Shown piece after piece: positions 38,252-48,957 of a DNA stretch of 64,000 bases. Under the pieces are notes generated by a model. It made no database searches. It saw only the letters and a list, made by a program, of their open reading frames with translations, and was not told where the DNA came from. This DNA is from Metopolophium dirhodum (Eukaryota; Arthropoda; Insecta; Hemiptera; Aphididae). The position numbers and the translations under genes are program-made. The DNA lies in contig NC_083560.1 in the NCBI RefSeq assembly GCF_019925205.1, forward strand, positions 103,134,083 through 103,198,082. The letters are read 5' to 3'. Numbering within the stretch: position 1 is the first letter of the stretch; every line of letters begins with the position of its first letter.

Positions 38252-39300
38252 CATTCTGAGAACGATGAATGTATTGATTTTACAGTGATGTGGTTTTTTT
38301 TATATATATATCTTTGTGTCTGTTATCACGGTTTGGAGCAGTAAAACAGCTCCGATTTTCTTCAACAGCATCTTGTTTGATGGGAAAGTGAATCTAGTTG
38401 GTGCATTCGGGAGGTCAAATTTTAAAATTCCCAATAGTTTTCAAAAGCGCCAGCCAAAACAACTTAAAAATTAAGGAAAAACGGGAATTTTACGCAAAAT
38501 CGGTTTTTGGTGTAACTCTAAAATAAATGAACGTATGTAAATCTTCACTGGTTGTTTATATTTGCATTTTCTATACACGATAAAATTTTCAAAATCTTTT
38601 GATTTGTTTTAAACTGTTTAGGAACATTTTCAGTTTCCAATTGTATTAGTATTTTAGATTCTGAGCGAAGCGATGAATGTATTGATTTTACAATGATGTG
38701 TGTTTTTATTTTTAATTTTTTTAATTTTTAATTTTTATTTTGTGTCTGTCATCACCTTTTAGAATGGATTTTCTTCAAAAGTAATTTTTCTGATAGGAAA
38801 GTGAATCTAGTTGGTACTTTGGGGGGGGGGGGCGGGGGGGGGGGGGGGGGGGTCAACAGTAAAAATTAACCAGTAGTTTTCGAAAGCGACGTGAAAAACA
38901 AAAGAAAAATTAAAGAAAAACGGGAATTTTTAGTTTTTGGTGCAACTCTAAAACAAATGATTGTAGGTACATGACATTTTGACTGAATGTTTATATTTGC
39001 ATTTGTTATACACCATACAATTTTAAAAATATTTAAACTTATTTTGAGCTGTTTACGGACATTTTCAATTTCCATTTTTTTTAGTTTTTTTTTCTATAAA
39101 TATCAATAAAATTTTATTTGTTGGTTAAAAAAGCTTGACAATTTAATAGAAAGCTCCTAGGTTATTGTTTCAAAGGCAGATGAAAAAAATTAAACATTTT
39201 GATTTGAAATGTAATACAAGATTAACCATACGTTGTCTATCTTTATCAAAAAAAAAAAATGTCCGTGTGTTCAAATCATTCATCCTAGGTGGTTTTGACG
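38252..39300 (+). repeat. two tandem units of the dispersed repeat family
   Basis: Two successive units start with 'attctgag(c)gaa(cg)' near 38252 and 38656. Each continues with a head containing 'gatgaatgtattgatttt' and then 'gaaagtgaatctagttgg'. The second unit is interrupted by a G-run of 12 G, C, 19 G (38821-38852). Both carry the 'aaaacgggaattt' core also found at 12.8 and 51.4 kb. The second unit is itself the target of the LINE that starts at 39301. Confidence 0.65.
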
Positions 39301-40309
39301 TCGCCTTCTCTAGGGGACTGAAGCTCGCCCATCACAAGACAGAGACTGTCATGCTCACAAAGAGATTGGCTTACACACTCCCCCGGCTTAGCATTGGTGG
39401 CTCCCAAATTGCCCTAAGTGACCAACTGAGATACCTCGAGGCTCGAGGTCATCCCGGACAAACGTATCTCCTTTGTCAAGCACTGTTGCAAAAAAGGTGA
39501 CCGTTTCTGCGCTAGCCCTACCAAGGCCGATTCCTAACATCAGCGACCCTTGCCAATGGAATAGGAGACTGCTAGGCTTAGTCATAGAGAGCCAACTCTT
39601 GTATGCTGCATCTGTCTGATCAGCTGCGGTAAGCTCCACGGCAAAAGCTAAAATCATCATCAGGAGATCACAGAGAGTTGCCACATTGCGGACTATAAGG
39701 GCCTACAGAACGGTATCGGACGAAGCAGCCTTCCTCCTTGCTGACATGCCTCCTGTTAACCTTCTAGCCGAGGAAAGGGCTAGAATCAAAATAAGATTAG
39801 CTTAGGACCCTCCACCAGACGCTCCTCCCTTAACCAAACTCAGGATCAAAAAATAGGAGAGAAAGACAACCATCAGAGACTGGCAATTGGGTTGGTCAAG
39901 CACGTTGAAGGCCTCCTGGACAAGACGCCTCATCCCGGACATCGAGAAATGGAAGAACCGAACGACCCCGATAGTCCCGTGGACGTACCACATGACACAT
40001 GCCCTAACGGGGCACGGCTGCTTTCAGTGGTACCTCCACCACATGGGCAGGACCCTGAGCCCGCGCTGCATACACTGGCCTGGCGGCTCGGACACGGCCG
40101 AGCACACGCTCTTTCACTGTACCAACTGGGAAGGTTGCAGAACCGAGCTCCAGAACCACCTCGGCCACCCGCTGGACACGGCGGACATGCCAGACATCCT
40201 ATGCGGCCCGATCTTTGAGGACCTTACCACGAATCACCATGAGAAGGCGGCAATCCTATGCAACGCGGAAGAAACGTTCAGGCTCTTCTATAAATCTATA
40301 AAATGGTAG
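39301..40309 (+). pseudogene. R1-type LINE ORF2 C-terminal remnant
   Basis: The first piece (39301-39499) contains RT thumb sequence (GLKLAHHKTETVMLTKRLAY). After frame breaks the 140-codon frame at 39887-40309 carries the R1-like C-terminus: IEKWKNRTTPIVPWTYHMT, LTGHGCFQWYLHHMGR, and the CCHC-type motif C-I-H-W-P-G-G-S-D-T-A-E-H-T-L-F-H-C. This matches proteins labelled type-1 retrotransposable element R1 polyprotein. Endonuclease and RT palm are absent through 5' truncation. A second frame over the same stretch (39892-40218) is a shadow. Confidence 0.85.
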
Positions 40310-40787
40310 AGGACATCCTGACATTAAAGGAAATTGAGGAGAGGGATCACCAGGCTACGGACGATGGATGAACCCCAGAACGGGAACACGAGAGCGGCGG
40401 CCAGCTCAAGAAGTGGAGGCCCACAATCCCAGGTCGGCTAGCCTCTGTCCGTGAAGAGGATCACCATATACGAGATGCCCAGGCCGGTCCGAGAAGACAT
40501 CTCAAGGCAAAAATTTAAAACCTAAACTTAAATATGACATGAGAGGGGATTAGTGTGGTCTACCCCCGTTATCCCCATTGCGGCTTCAGCCACCTCTATA
40601 ACTATTGTGAGGCATCATGGGGTCGTGGTACACACTACACACCAGCACTCGCTGAGGATAGGGTGCCACTCCCCCGTGCGAGCCCAATCTAAAGATGTAA
40701 ACATTTTGCTTTTTAAATAAACGATGCTACATGAGGGTCAAGCAAACAGTACAGCCCTCATGTAGTGGTTACGCATGAAAAAAAAAA
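39301..40787 (+). mobile_element. 5'-truncated R1-clade LINE with 14-bp target duplication
   Basis: The insertion is framed by identical 14-mers AGGTGGTTTTGACG (39287-39300 and 40788-40801) and ends in a poly-A stretch, the hallmarks of target-primed LINE insertion. It is distinctly GC-richer than its surroundings. It contains the ORF2 C-terminal part and a 3' untranslated region of about 470 bp. The perfect duplication argues for a young insertion, but the ORF is already broken by frameshifts. Confidence 0.9.
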
Positions 40788-40801
40788 AGGTGGTTTTGAC
40801 G

Positions 40802-41251
40802 GTTCCGTATTTGTAACTGCGTACAGTGTACACAATATGCTAGGTCACACGAGGAGAAGCCATTCTCGTGTATAACTTCTGCTCAAAATCATTTTCGCAA
40901 AGTGGTTACTTATAACCTATAACAGTGAACTGTTGTACACGTCATGCAGGTTTCGTGGCATCTGGTCTGTAAAAATGGATAGCCCCGAATGGCATACTTA
41001 TAGGCAAGACCGTAACTGAAAACAAATTTTTTTTGAGGAGGGGAGGGGGGGGTTAACACTCATAATTTTAAAAACATAATTTGTCATTCTAATATTCAAC
41101 TAACATAATATTTTAATATAATATAATTATTTATATACATATGGAATTATTCTCATTATTAAAAAGTATTTGTATGCAAATAAAAAAACTAAATATAAAA
41201 TACAAATTGTTCTAATAATAAATTTACAAAATAATTATTAATTTATACACA
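40802..41251. other. short non-coding stretch
   Basis: It holds a G-rich run near 41038-41052 and no gene. It separates the LINE from the hAT remnant. Confidence 0.4.
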
Positions 41252-42740
41252 TTACACATTACATATACAACTGTTGACTATTTTATATTTTAAATTTAGT
41301 AAAATAGCTCTATCTTTTTGAGGAGCAAATTTATTTAGGACGTCTTCTGGATCCACTTGAATACTTCTGTGGACACTTAATAAAGCTAGGCCATTTATAC
41401 GGTTTTCTCCACTAGTATTTCGCAAAAATATTTTCATCCGATTCAGCTTGGAGAACGTTCTCTCGGGCGTTGCAATTGAAACTAGTAATGTTGCTAATGC
41501 TTTTAATAAAAATAATATACATGGAAATAAATCGGAATTACAGTTGCTTAATTTTTCAATGGCCGTACTTGGACGACCATTGTTTTGAGATTGTGAGATC
41601 CATTTTCTATTCCATAATTTTATTTCCATAAATAATAAATAATAAATTATAAAGTCGGAATATAAAATATTAAAATCTTTACCACACATTTTTGGTTATT
41701 AATAAATATAAGGAAGACAAAGCTGTTTTGTATTATGAAAATCTAACTTTTAGTTGTTGAATAAAATCGTTATAGAAAGGAATATCAATAACAATAAGGA
41801 AATATTCTTCTGGGCTGTTAACATTAACGTTAGTTCTATTTTTTTGACATCCAACTAGTCTTGGTATTTTTATCTGATCCTTTTCATTTATCAACTGTAA
41901 AATATTTTCTGCTTTTTGATATCTTGCAATATTTGTTTTTTTTCAACTATTTGTTCCTGTAGTTCCTGTTCCTGTTTCAGCAAATGTCAGTAAAATTATT
42001 CTGGATCAGAGCCTCAGAGGACTTATTTTCCAATTGGTCCATTAAGTATTTATCACCACATGAAAGTATGAAACACGCATTCACAATAAAGCACGCAAAT
42101 TGCTATCATTGTGTTTGCCATTTTCTTATATAAGTGGTCCACAATCATTAGGTACCACGAAAAGCTATTTCTTGTCAGGCACATAAGACTATACATAGTT
42201 TCAATTATCGGTATTAATCTTTTGCAATTTAAATGTATTTGTGCTGCACGCTGCACGCATTTAATCTAATTTTTGTGCAATATTTTGACGATTTTTTGAA
42301 TGGACAGCTATAAAATTGTCACCTTAAAAACATTGGTTTTATAAAAATCTTTTTTACAATTTTCACTAAATACTTCCTTTGCATGTTTCCAATTATTAAA
42401 AATGTTGACTTATAAATAGGAAAGTTTTTGATTATTACCTTTGCCTCCGAATTTCTGACCAAATATTACACAGTATTCAGTATTCACATACTGTACCGCC
42501 ATTATAAATTTTTTTTTTGAAGTTGTGGTCGTTGGAAATACATAATTTTTATCTGGCATCCGAGGAGAAGTTAAAAATTTTAATTTTAGTTCTTCACAGA
42601 CATTTTTTATTCACGCAGTAACTAATATCGTTGTTTTTAACCTCAATTATTCCGTCATCGTTTGAATTAAACCCATTATTTTGTTTTGTTTTTGATCCCA
42701 AATTTTTAGTTTGTACAATTATACTAGGGCCTGCCTGGTT
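41252..42740 (-). pseudogene. ZMYM1-like hAT transposase remnant
   Basis: A cut-and-paste transposase of the hAT superfamily, of the type often annotated zinc finger MYM-type protein 1-like in aphids. Reading down from 42740, broken frames give the TTF-type zinc-finger region (YCVIFGQK near 42490-42450), then IPIIETMYSLMCL (about 42215-42175). The 145-codon frame at 41689-41252 carries the C-terminal dimerisation domain with IATPERTFSKLNRMKIFLRN, closely matching the hAT consensus S-x-A-x-x-E-R-x-F-S-x-L. Much of the catalytic middle is missing and there are multiple stops. I could not find its terminal repeats. Confidence 0.8.
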
Positions 42741-42931
42741 AGATGATAAATCGATATCTATTTGACTTTGGACATTATAGGTCTAAATTAAATAAAGTAT
42801 TTTTTTTTTAATGGTCTTTATAGTATGGTAATTATTGGTAAATACAGTGCATTTGTAATAACTAATATGTATCGTTACGTATAATTGATAATATATAATA
42901 TATATTATAGAACTATACAACACACATTTAA

Positions 42932-43402
42932 CCCTTCGTTAGTGTGTTGGGTTTATTAAACACCACGTGATAAGATTTTGCGTGATACTACTAGTGATTA
43001 AACTAGATCAAACCTTCACATCCATGAAATCCTTTTTAACATAGTACATTTATAGTATTCTTGTCTATGCATAGTACTCTACAATGCAAAACAGTTTTGG
43101 TTAGTAAATTACCTCATGTTTAACTTTTATCATACAATCAACTGAGTAATATCAACTTTTGGGTATCTCAAACCCCAACACATCATTTATGAATATGAAA
43201 CTATGTATAATATGTGTATTATATGAAATTTAAAAAAAACATTTTTTTTATTTAATACATTTCTATACTAACTAGTTGTTATAAAATTAAATTTAAATAA
43301 AAGTTTAACTATAATTTTGATTTTTTGTTATTTTACATTGTGGGGTGTAATAAACCCCAACACATCAAAGATGCAAAAAACCGTCAATACACTAACGAAG
43401 GG
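42932..43402. mobile_element. piggyBac-type non-autonomous element
   Basis: The element is 471 bp and framed by TTAA (42928-42931 and 43403-43406). Its inverted ends start CCCTTCGTTAGTGT on both sides. A second inverted motif (GTGTTGGGTTTATTA on the left and its counterpart with TGTTGGGGTTTATTA on the right strand) lies at unequal distance from the two ends, an asymmetric sub-terminal arrangement like that known for piggyBac. No transposase frame is present. Confidence 0.8.
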
Positions 43403-44143
43403 TTAAGTATTAAGTCCTAATCTACTATTGCAAACGTGGTACCTAAGTTTTGACTTCAGTTTGACAGTTTTGTCACATGGATATGCATTTAGAGTATGGA
43501 AAACAATTATCAAGTAAGTATATTATATTATATGTTTCAATTACTATGTATGTATGACGTATAATAGTTAACAATTTAAATTATTAAAATTATCCGTCAA
43601 TTTTTGTATGTCTCCGGGCATGGATGTGGGCCAGCATGATGGTAATTCATAAATTTTTGGGGCTACAGAACGTTTTCGGTCAGAAGTACAACATCAAACC
43701 TGTTATGGAAAATTATTCAATAAATGTATGTTTAATATTGAGTTTAAAAATATACTCCAACTAATATTACTGTGTTTCCTCTTGACCAGTAGGCAAATCT
43801 TGATTTTACCCGCTTAATAATTAAATCATCTTCGTATGATGTTGGTTTAGCTAATTTTACAAATGCCTTAAAATCAGAGTGGACTGGGACACCACCATTC
43901 TGTGCACTGTAGTAAAATATTATGTAAGTATGCTTTTTAAATAATAAATTCTTACTACATAGGTATTAATTATTTTTTTTTTTTTAATAGGCTAAGGACA
44001 ACTTACAGAACAGTGTAATAATTGTGTTTTAATATTTATTTAATGTAAACAATTTACCTGTTTGACTAACTCCGTACATTCAACTTTAAATGTTTTTTCC
44101 GTTGGTTTTTGGACGATCACTGAATTTTTTTCGTCATTTACGA

Positions 44144-45161
44144 ACGTACGTTACCCCAGCCCCCCCCCCCCCCCCCAATTTGACATTAACAATTTTTTTT
44201 TGCGCCAATAATTAGTACTCGATTCCTGTGGATTCCTGAGCACACTTTTATAATTCCTGCTCTGACGGTTTTCCCGGAAAGTCAAATTTTCCTCGGGTGG
44301 GGCCGGGGTAACGTTACTCCAGCCCCACCCACCTTCTAAATTTAACTTTTTGCAATTTTTTTTGTGCCAATAATTAGTACTCGATTCCTGTGGATTCCTG
44401 AGCACACTTTTATAATTCCTGCTCTGACGGTTTTCCCGGAAAGTCAAATTTTCCTCGGGTGGGGCCGGGGTAACGTTACTCCAGCCCCACCCACCTTCTA
44501 AATTTAACTTTTTGCAATTTTTTTTGTGCCAATAATTAGTACTCGATTCCTGTGGATTCCTGAGCACACTTTTATAATTCCTGCTCTGACGGTTTTCCCG
44601 GAAAGTCAAATTTTCCTCGGGTGGGGCCGGGGTAACGTTACTCCAGCCCCACCCACCTTTCAAATTTAACTTTTCCCAATTTTTTTTTGCGCCAATAATT
44701 AGTACTCGATTCCTGTGGATTCCTGAGCACACTTTTATAATTCCTGCTCTGACGGTTTTCCCGGAAAGTAAAATTTTCCTCGGGTGGGGCCGGGGTAACG
44801 TTACTCCAGGCCCACCCACCTTCCAAATTTAACTTTTTGCAATTTTTTTTGCGCCAATAATTAGTACTCGATTCCTGTGGATTCCTGACCACACTTTTAT
44901 AATGACTCCTTGAAAATATGTTGAAGACCAAAAGTTTTGCATTGTCACTCTACATATTACAACTACAATAATGCTTAAAAACGTTGTTATTTTGTAGGGA
45001 TGTGATTAAATGGTATTATATATGTACATAATATGTATTAATATATATTATATATTCTATAGAGCACAGATTTTTATTTTATTGTTAAAGATTAATATTT
45101 TGATACATCTAAACAATGACATATAATTAATACAGTTACGTGTACCCCAAATTTACGTATT
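44144..45161. repeat. left TIR arm with five ~162-bp subterminal units
   Basis: Units start near 44144, 44308, 44470, 44631 and 44794 and are nearly identical, then a unique 0.27 kb inner part follows. The G/C-run at the tip (C18 near 44160-44176) differs in length from the right arm. The 222-codon open frame across this arm (44819-44151) is simply the repeat unit translated several times and is not a gene. Confidence 0.85.
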
Positions 45162-45378
45162 TTTTTTATAATATATAATTTATAGGTTAATATCTTTTTT
45201 TATTGCTTCCGTAAATAATTGCAATAGTTGTTAAAAAATAGTATGTTAATTAATTTTATACAAAAAATAAATTTTTAGATGTCTATATTGATTAAAGTAC
45301 AACTTTTAAAAATCTTAAATCTAATTAGTTTTTAAACTGAATAAAATAAAAATTCAACTGGTACTATCGTTTGTTCTT

Positions 45379-46328
45379 TTACTTGGACAGGAATTTCTTG
45401 AGGTCATCATACAGTTCCCAATTTTTAGATCCCCTTTTTGCGTATGTTGTATAGTGTCCAACCGAATTTCTCAATGAACTTTTAGAGCGTTGAAATGCCA
45501 AAACACCTCTTAGTTCATATACTGTGGATTTTACTTTTATTAGTTTTGGGATGTCACACAGCTTAATTTTAAAAATGGTTGCTGCCTCACTACTCCGTAG
45601 GCTGGAACTGGCATCTTCACCTATTTAAATATTATAATAGATAAGTAAAACAATTATTTAACACAAATTTCAAACACATATTTACTAGTAAAAATAATAT
45701 ATATTATTTACCTTCCCAAAGAAGAATATCTATGAATATATGCATTTCCGAAATATAACTCTTAATAACTTACTTTTCTTTTATGCAGTTCTTACCATAT
45801 CTACTACTTAGTAACTTACTAAGTTATAATATTACCTATGAACCTATTTGTAAATTACCTACCGTCGGTACTCGGTAGTAGGTACGTAGGTATACGACGG
45901 CTGAAACTCATTTAAGAATTTATTCTGCTCAAATCTGTGGTGTCGAATCTTCTTATTGTATGCACAGAAGAAAGTACTTATTTTAATATATTAATAAACA
46001 CGAATTAAAATTTGAATAGTGGGTAAAACTAACAATTAATGTTCTTAGCACAGTAGGAATAAAACATAAATTATTTAAAATACAATTTTGTAGGAGCATG
46101 TTTTTTAAAATACTCTGGTTTATTAATCAAATTCAAATATCAAATTATTAAAATTTAAAACAAATTAAGTAGGGTACTTACTTGAAAATGTATTTCTAAT
46201 TTTAATATAATCTATATAATTTACTTACTTTTTTCATCATTTTCACCAATTTGTACGATTCGTTCTTTATATTGTAAAACAATGTCTATAACTACTTTTG
46301 GTGCCACAGCAGGTTTTCTTCCACTCAT
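45379..46328 (-). CDS. two-exon mini-gene with C19-protease-like C-terminus
   Basis: Exon 1 is 46328-46229 (ATG, MSGRKPAVAPKVVIDIVLQY, 33 codons plus one base), ending before GTAAGTAA. Exon 2 is 45620-45379, after an AAATAG acceptor. The split serine codon restores the frame exactly, giving 113 residues and TAA. The C-terminal half reads YELRGVLAFQ, then NSVGHYTTYAKR and WELYDDLKK, matching the His box of ubiquitin-specific proteases (Y-x-L-x-G-V...G-H-Y...W...D-D). The catalytic Cys and the rest of the fold are absent, so no protease activity is expected. The basic N-terminus looks like the start of a DNA-binding transposase-type protein. The likeliest reading is an internally deleted copy of the autonomous element's gene keeping its first and last coding parts. 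The 608-bp intron contains no other convincing exon. Confidence 0.6.
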
Positions 46329-46898
46329 TTTTAGAAATTATAAAAATTCTTCAATCAATTAACTAAAAACAAATCAACAAACAAACGAAATAGGGAACAC
46401 TTCGACCGTGTCGAACGTCGTATTAGACAGCGAATGATGAATGTCTATAAATCTCCGTGGGTTTATTATATTTTGACAAAATGATAAAAAATAAGTAAAC
46501 ATTAATATTGTTATGGACTATTTATAAATTAAAACCTATAACTCCATTCTATTTAATTTATTCTTTAAATAATTTTAACGAATGCAGAACACGCCAATTA
46601 TAAATAGACAAAATACAATTAACAAATAGCCGCACAATGTTGCCCAAAAATACCTAAAGTACCTATACATCGATTATCAAATGAGGCTTCGATAATAATA
46701 ATTCTACTTTATCAGAGGTGGCTTAAAAAAATTATATTTAGAGGAGCGAGAGCAAGACATATGGACACATTATTAAATTAATTTGGTCTTCTGAAAATTA
46801 TTTGAAAAATTTATTTATAACAGAATAATAAATTGTTATATTTCATACAATGTGTCATGTGGTGATTTACCCACTGCGATGTCCCTAAAATAATTATA

Positions 46899-47582
46899 AT
46901 ACGTAAATTTGGGGTACACGTAACTGTATTAATTATATGCCATTGTTAAGATGTATCAAAATATTAATCTTTAACAATAAAATAAAAATCTGTGCTCTAT
47001 AGAATATATAATATATATTAATACATATTATGTACATATATAATACCATTTAATCACATCCCTACAAAATAACAACGTTTTTAAGCATTATTGTAGTTGT
47101 AATATGTAGAGTGACAATGCAAAACTTTTGGTCTTCAACATATTTTCAAGGAGTCATTATAAAAGTGTGGTCAGGAATCCACAGGAATCGAGTACTAATT
47201 ATTGGCGCAAAAAAAAATGCAAAAAGTTAAATTTGGAAGGTGGGTTGGCCTGGAGTAACGTTACCCCGGCCCCACCCGAGGAAAATTTGACTTTCCGGGA
47301 AAACCGTCAGAGCAGGAATTATAAAAGTGTGCTCAGGAATCCACAGGAATCGAGTACTAATTATTGGCGCAAAAAAAAATTGGGAAAAGTTAAATTTGAA
47401 AGGTGGGCAGGGCTGGAGTAACGTTACCCCGGCCCCACCCGAGGAAAATTTGACTTTCCGGGAAAACCGTCAGAGCAGGAATTATAAAAGTGTGCTCAGG
47501 AATCCACAGGAATCGAGTACTAATTATTGGCGCAAAAAAAATTGTTAATGTCAAATTGGGGGGGGGCTGGGGTAACGTACGT
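46899..47582. repeat. right TIR arm with three ~162-bp subterminal units
   Basis: Inverted copy of the left arm, with two fewer units (starts near 47255, 47418 and the tip at 47572). Open frames of 97 and 73 codons here are repeat translations. The inner 0.25 kb is almost identical to 44900-45161 in reverse complement. Confidence 0.85.
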
Positions 47583-48957
47583 CATTTACGAGGTTTGTTG
47601 AATTTACCTCGGGAAACTTCTTAGACACAGAAACATTGGATTCAAGTTGTTTTAAAATATTATTTTCCAGTTTTGCCAGTTTTGTGTTCAACAGTTCATC
47701 AATGTGGTTTATAGTTACCATTTTTTCTTTGTCCTTTTTCTGTTGTAAGATATTTGTTGTATTATTACTATTATTTTTAATATTTTAGACTTATAGTTAT
47801 GTTTATTTTACCAATTCAACAACTTTTTGTTTTAAATGTTCACCCTCTGTGTGAATTGTCTCATATTTGAGTTGTAGGGTTTCATATTTCTTCGTAAATT
47901 CTTCCTGTAATTATCAATAATTAAGTTAAAATTATTTTTTAAATTAGTTTTCACCTCGCTAAATGTTTGTCCACTACTTCGCTTGTCTAAACTTTAAATA
48001 CTTATAACTCATAAACTACTCGTAATAATAATTATATTTTTAATTATATGTATACCAATTTTAATACAGAATTTCCAATTTCTTCTTTACGGCTCTCATT
48101 CAATTAATTTACCTCAATATTGTCGGATTTTAAATTGGAATTTTTATTGTGTAACTCGTGTATTTCCTGTGAATAAAACTATTTTAAACATAACTTATAC
48201 AAAGCGTTTTTTAAAATATTTAATAGCGTTTATCTTAAAAATCTAAGTAGTTGAGTAAAAATTAAGAAATGCAAAATTAATTTAACACGAATATGATATA
48301 AAAATTATAGAAAAGCCTTATGTCCCTTTCCATGGCCGCATCCACATGCCATCATTTCAACCACCCCATGTCATCCTACTATGTATTGCTATTATTCTAA
48401 ACTACTTACCTGTGTCTTAACTTCCAATAATTGAAATAATGATGAATATCCTTCTCTATAAAAATCTAATTCTGATATTTTAGAATTATTCATTGATTCA
48501 AACTCTTCAAAAAATTTTGGATAGTTATTCATTTTTAAATCATTTTCAAATAATAAAATACAATTTTCAAATAATATAAGGTATACTGAACAACAGACAG
48601 TAGACTGATGAGCATAAGATGAATTTTGTAAAATGTAATGTTGTAAAATATACCATTTTGGTAAAGGAAAAACCCAAATTTTATCTAAGTGCACTATTTT
48701 CATGAATATTAACATTTTTTTTCTCTGTACAAATACATATACTTGTATACATAGTTGAATGTACTTATATTATTAATACTACAATTTATTTTTTATTTTA
48801 AATTGTTTTTATTCTTTATACACAACTTTTTTTTTTAAAGTTTGTGTATTATTTTAAATACCTATCCCATTGTAATATTGTGAAAGTTGTTTAGTTATTC
48901 AACTAAACTAGATTTTGTTTAGTTTTATCTATCTAACATTTTTAAATATGTAGGTAC

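Larger units (their letters stand above)
44144..47582. mobile_element. long-TIR DNA transposon, 9-bp duplication (element 1)
   Basis: A 3,439-bp element flanked by CATTTACGA on both sides (44135-44143 and 47583-47591). Its ends begin ACGTACGTTACCCCAGCCCC in exact inverted orientation. The arms are long: left 44144-45161, right 46899-47582. Each contains tandem subterminal units of about 162 bp (five left, three right), each unit opening with a TIR-like GTAACGTTACYCC motif. Between the arms lies a spliced mini-gene on the minus strand. A 9-bp duplication with long TIRs fits Mutator-like (MULE) or Merlin-type elements; the superfamily is inference. The near-identical arms and perfect duplication imply recent activity. 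Confidence 0.9.
43597..48715 (-). pseudogene. multi-exon coiled-coil gene split by a transposon
   Basis: Reading down the minus strand, five exons join in phase 0 with consensus splice sites. A: 48715-48410 (102 codons, GTAAGT donor). B: 48166-48113 (18). C: 47904-47812 (31). D: 47739-47583, continuing at 44134-44058 (78 codons once the inserted element and one duplication copy are disregarded). E: 43899-43810 (30). A possible last exon, 43662-43597, gives 21 codons plus a stop. B-D are Lys/Glu/Leu-rich with heptad-like spacing (KYETLQLKYETIHTEGEHLK), predicting coiled coil. I recognise no family. The 3.4 kb insertion inside exon D must break the protein unless it is spliced out. Exon A's start is uncertain: its ATG is the first in the frame, and an upstream exon is possible. 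Host gene or gene of an older transposon cannot be decided. Confidence 0.6.

Noticed and set aside
44151..44819. 222-codon minus open frame with repeated peptide
   Set aside because: It is the ~162-bp TIR unit of element 1 translated several times; the mirror frames in the right arm show the same peptides. No independent coding evidence.
44144..45000. CRISPR-like array
   Set aside because: The ~162-bp units are contiguous tandem copies without spacers, in a eukaryotic transposon arm.
47944..47990. Possible extra micro-exon between exons B and C of the minus-strand gene
   Set aside because: It has a GTGAAA donor and possible AG acceptors, but the donor is weak and one of the two acceptor choices breaks the phase; the gene reads through without it.
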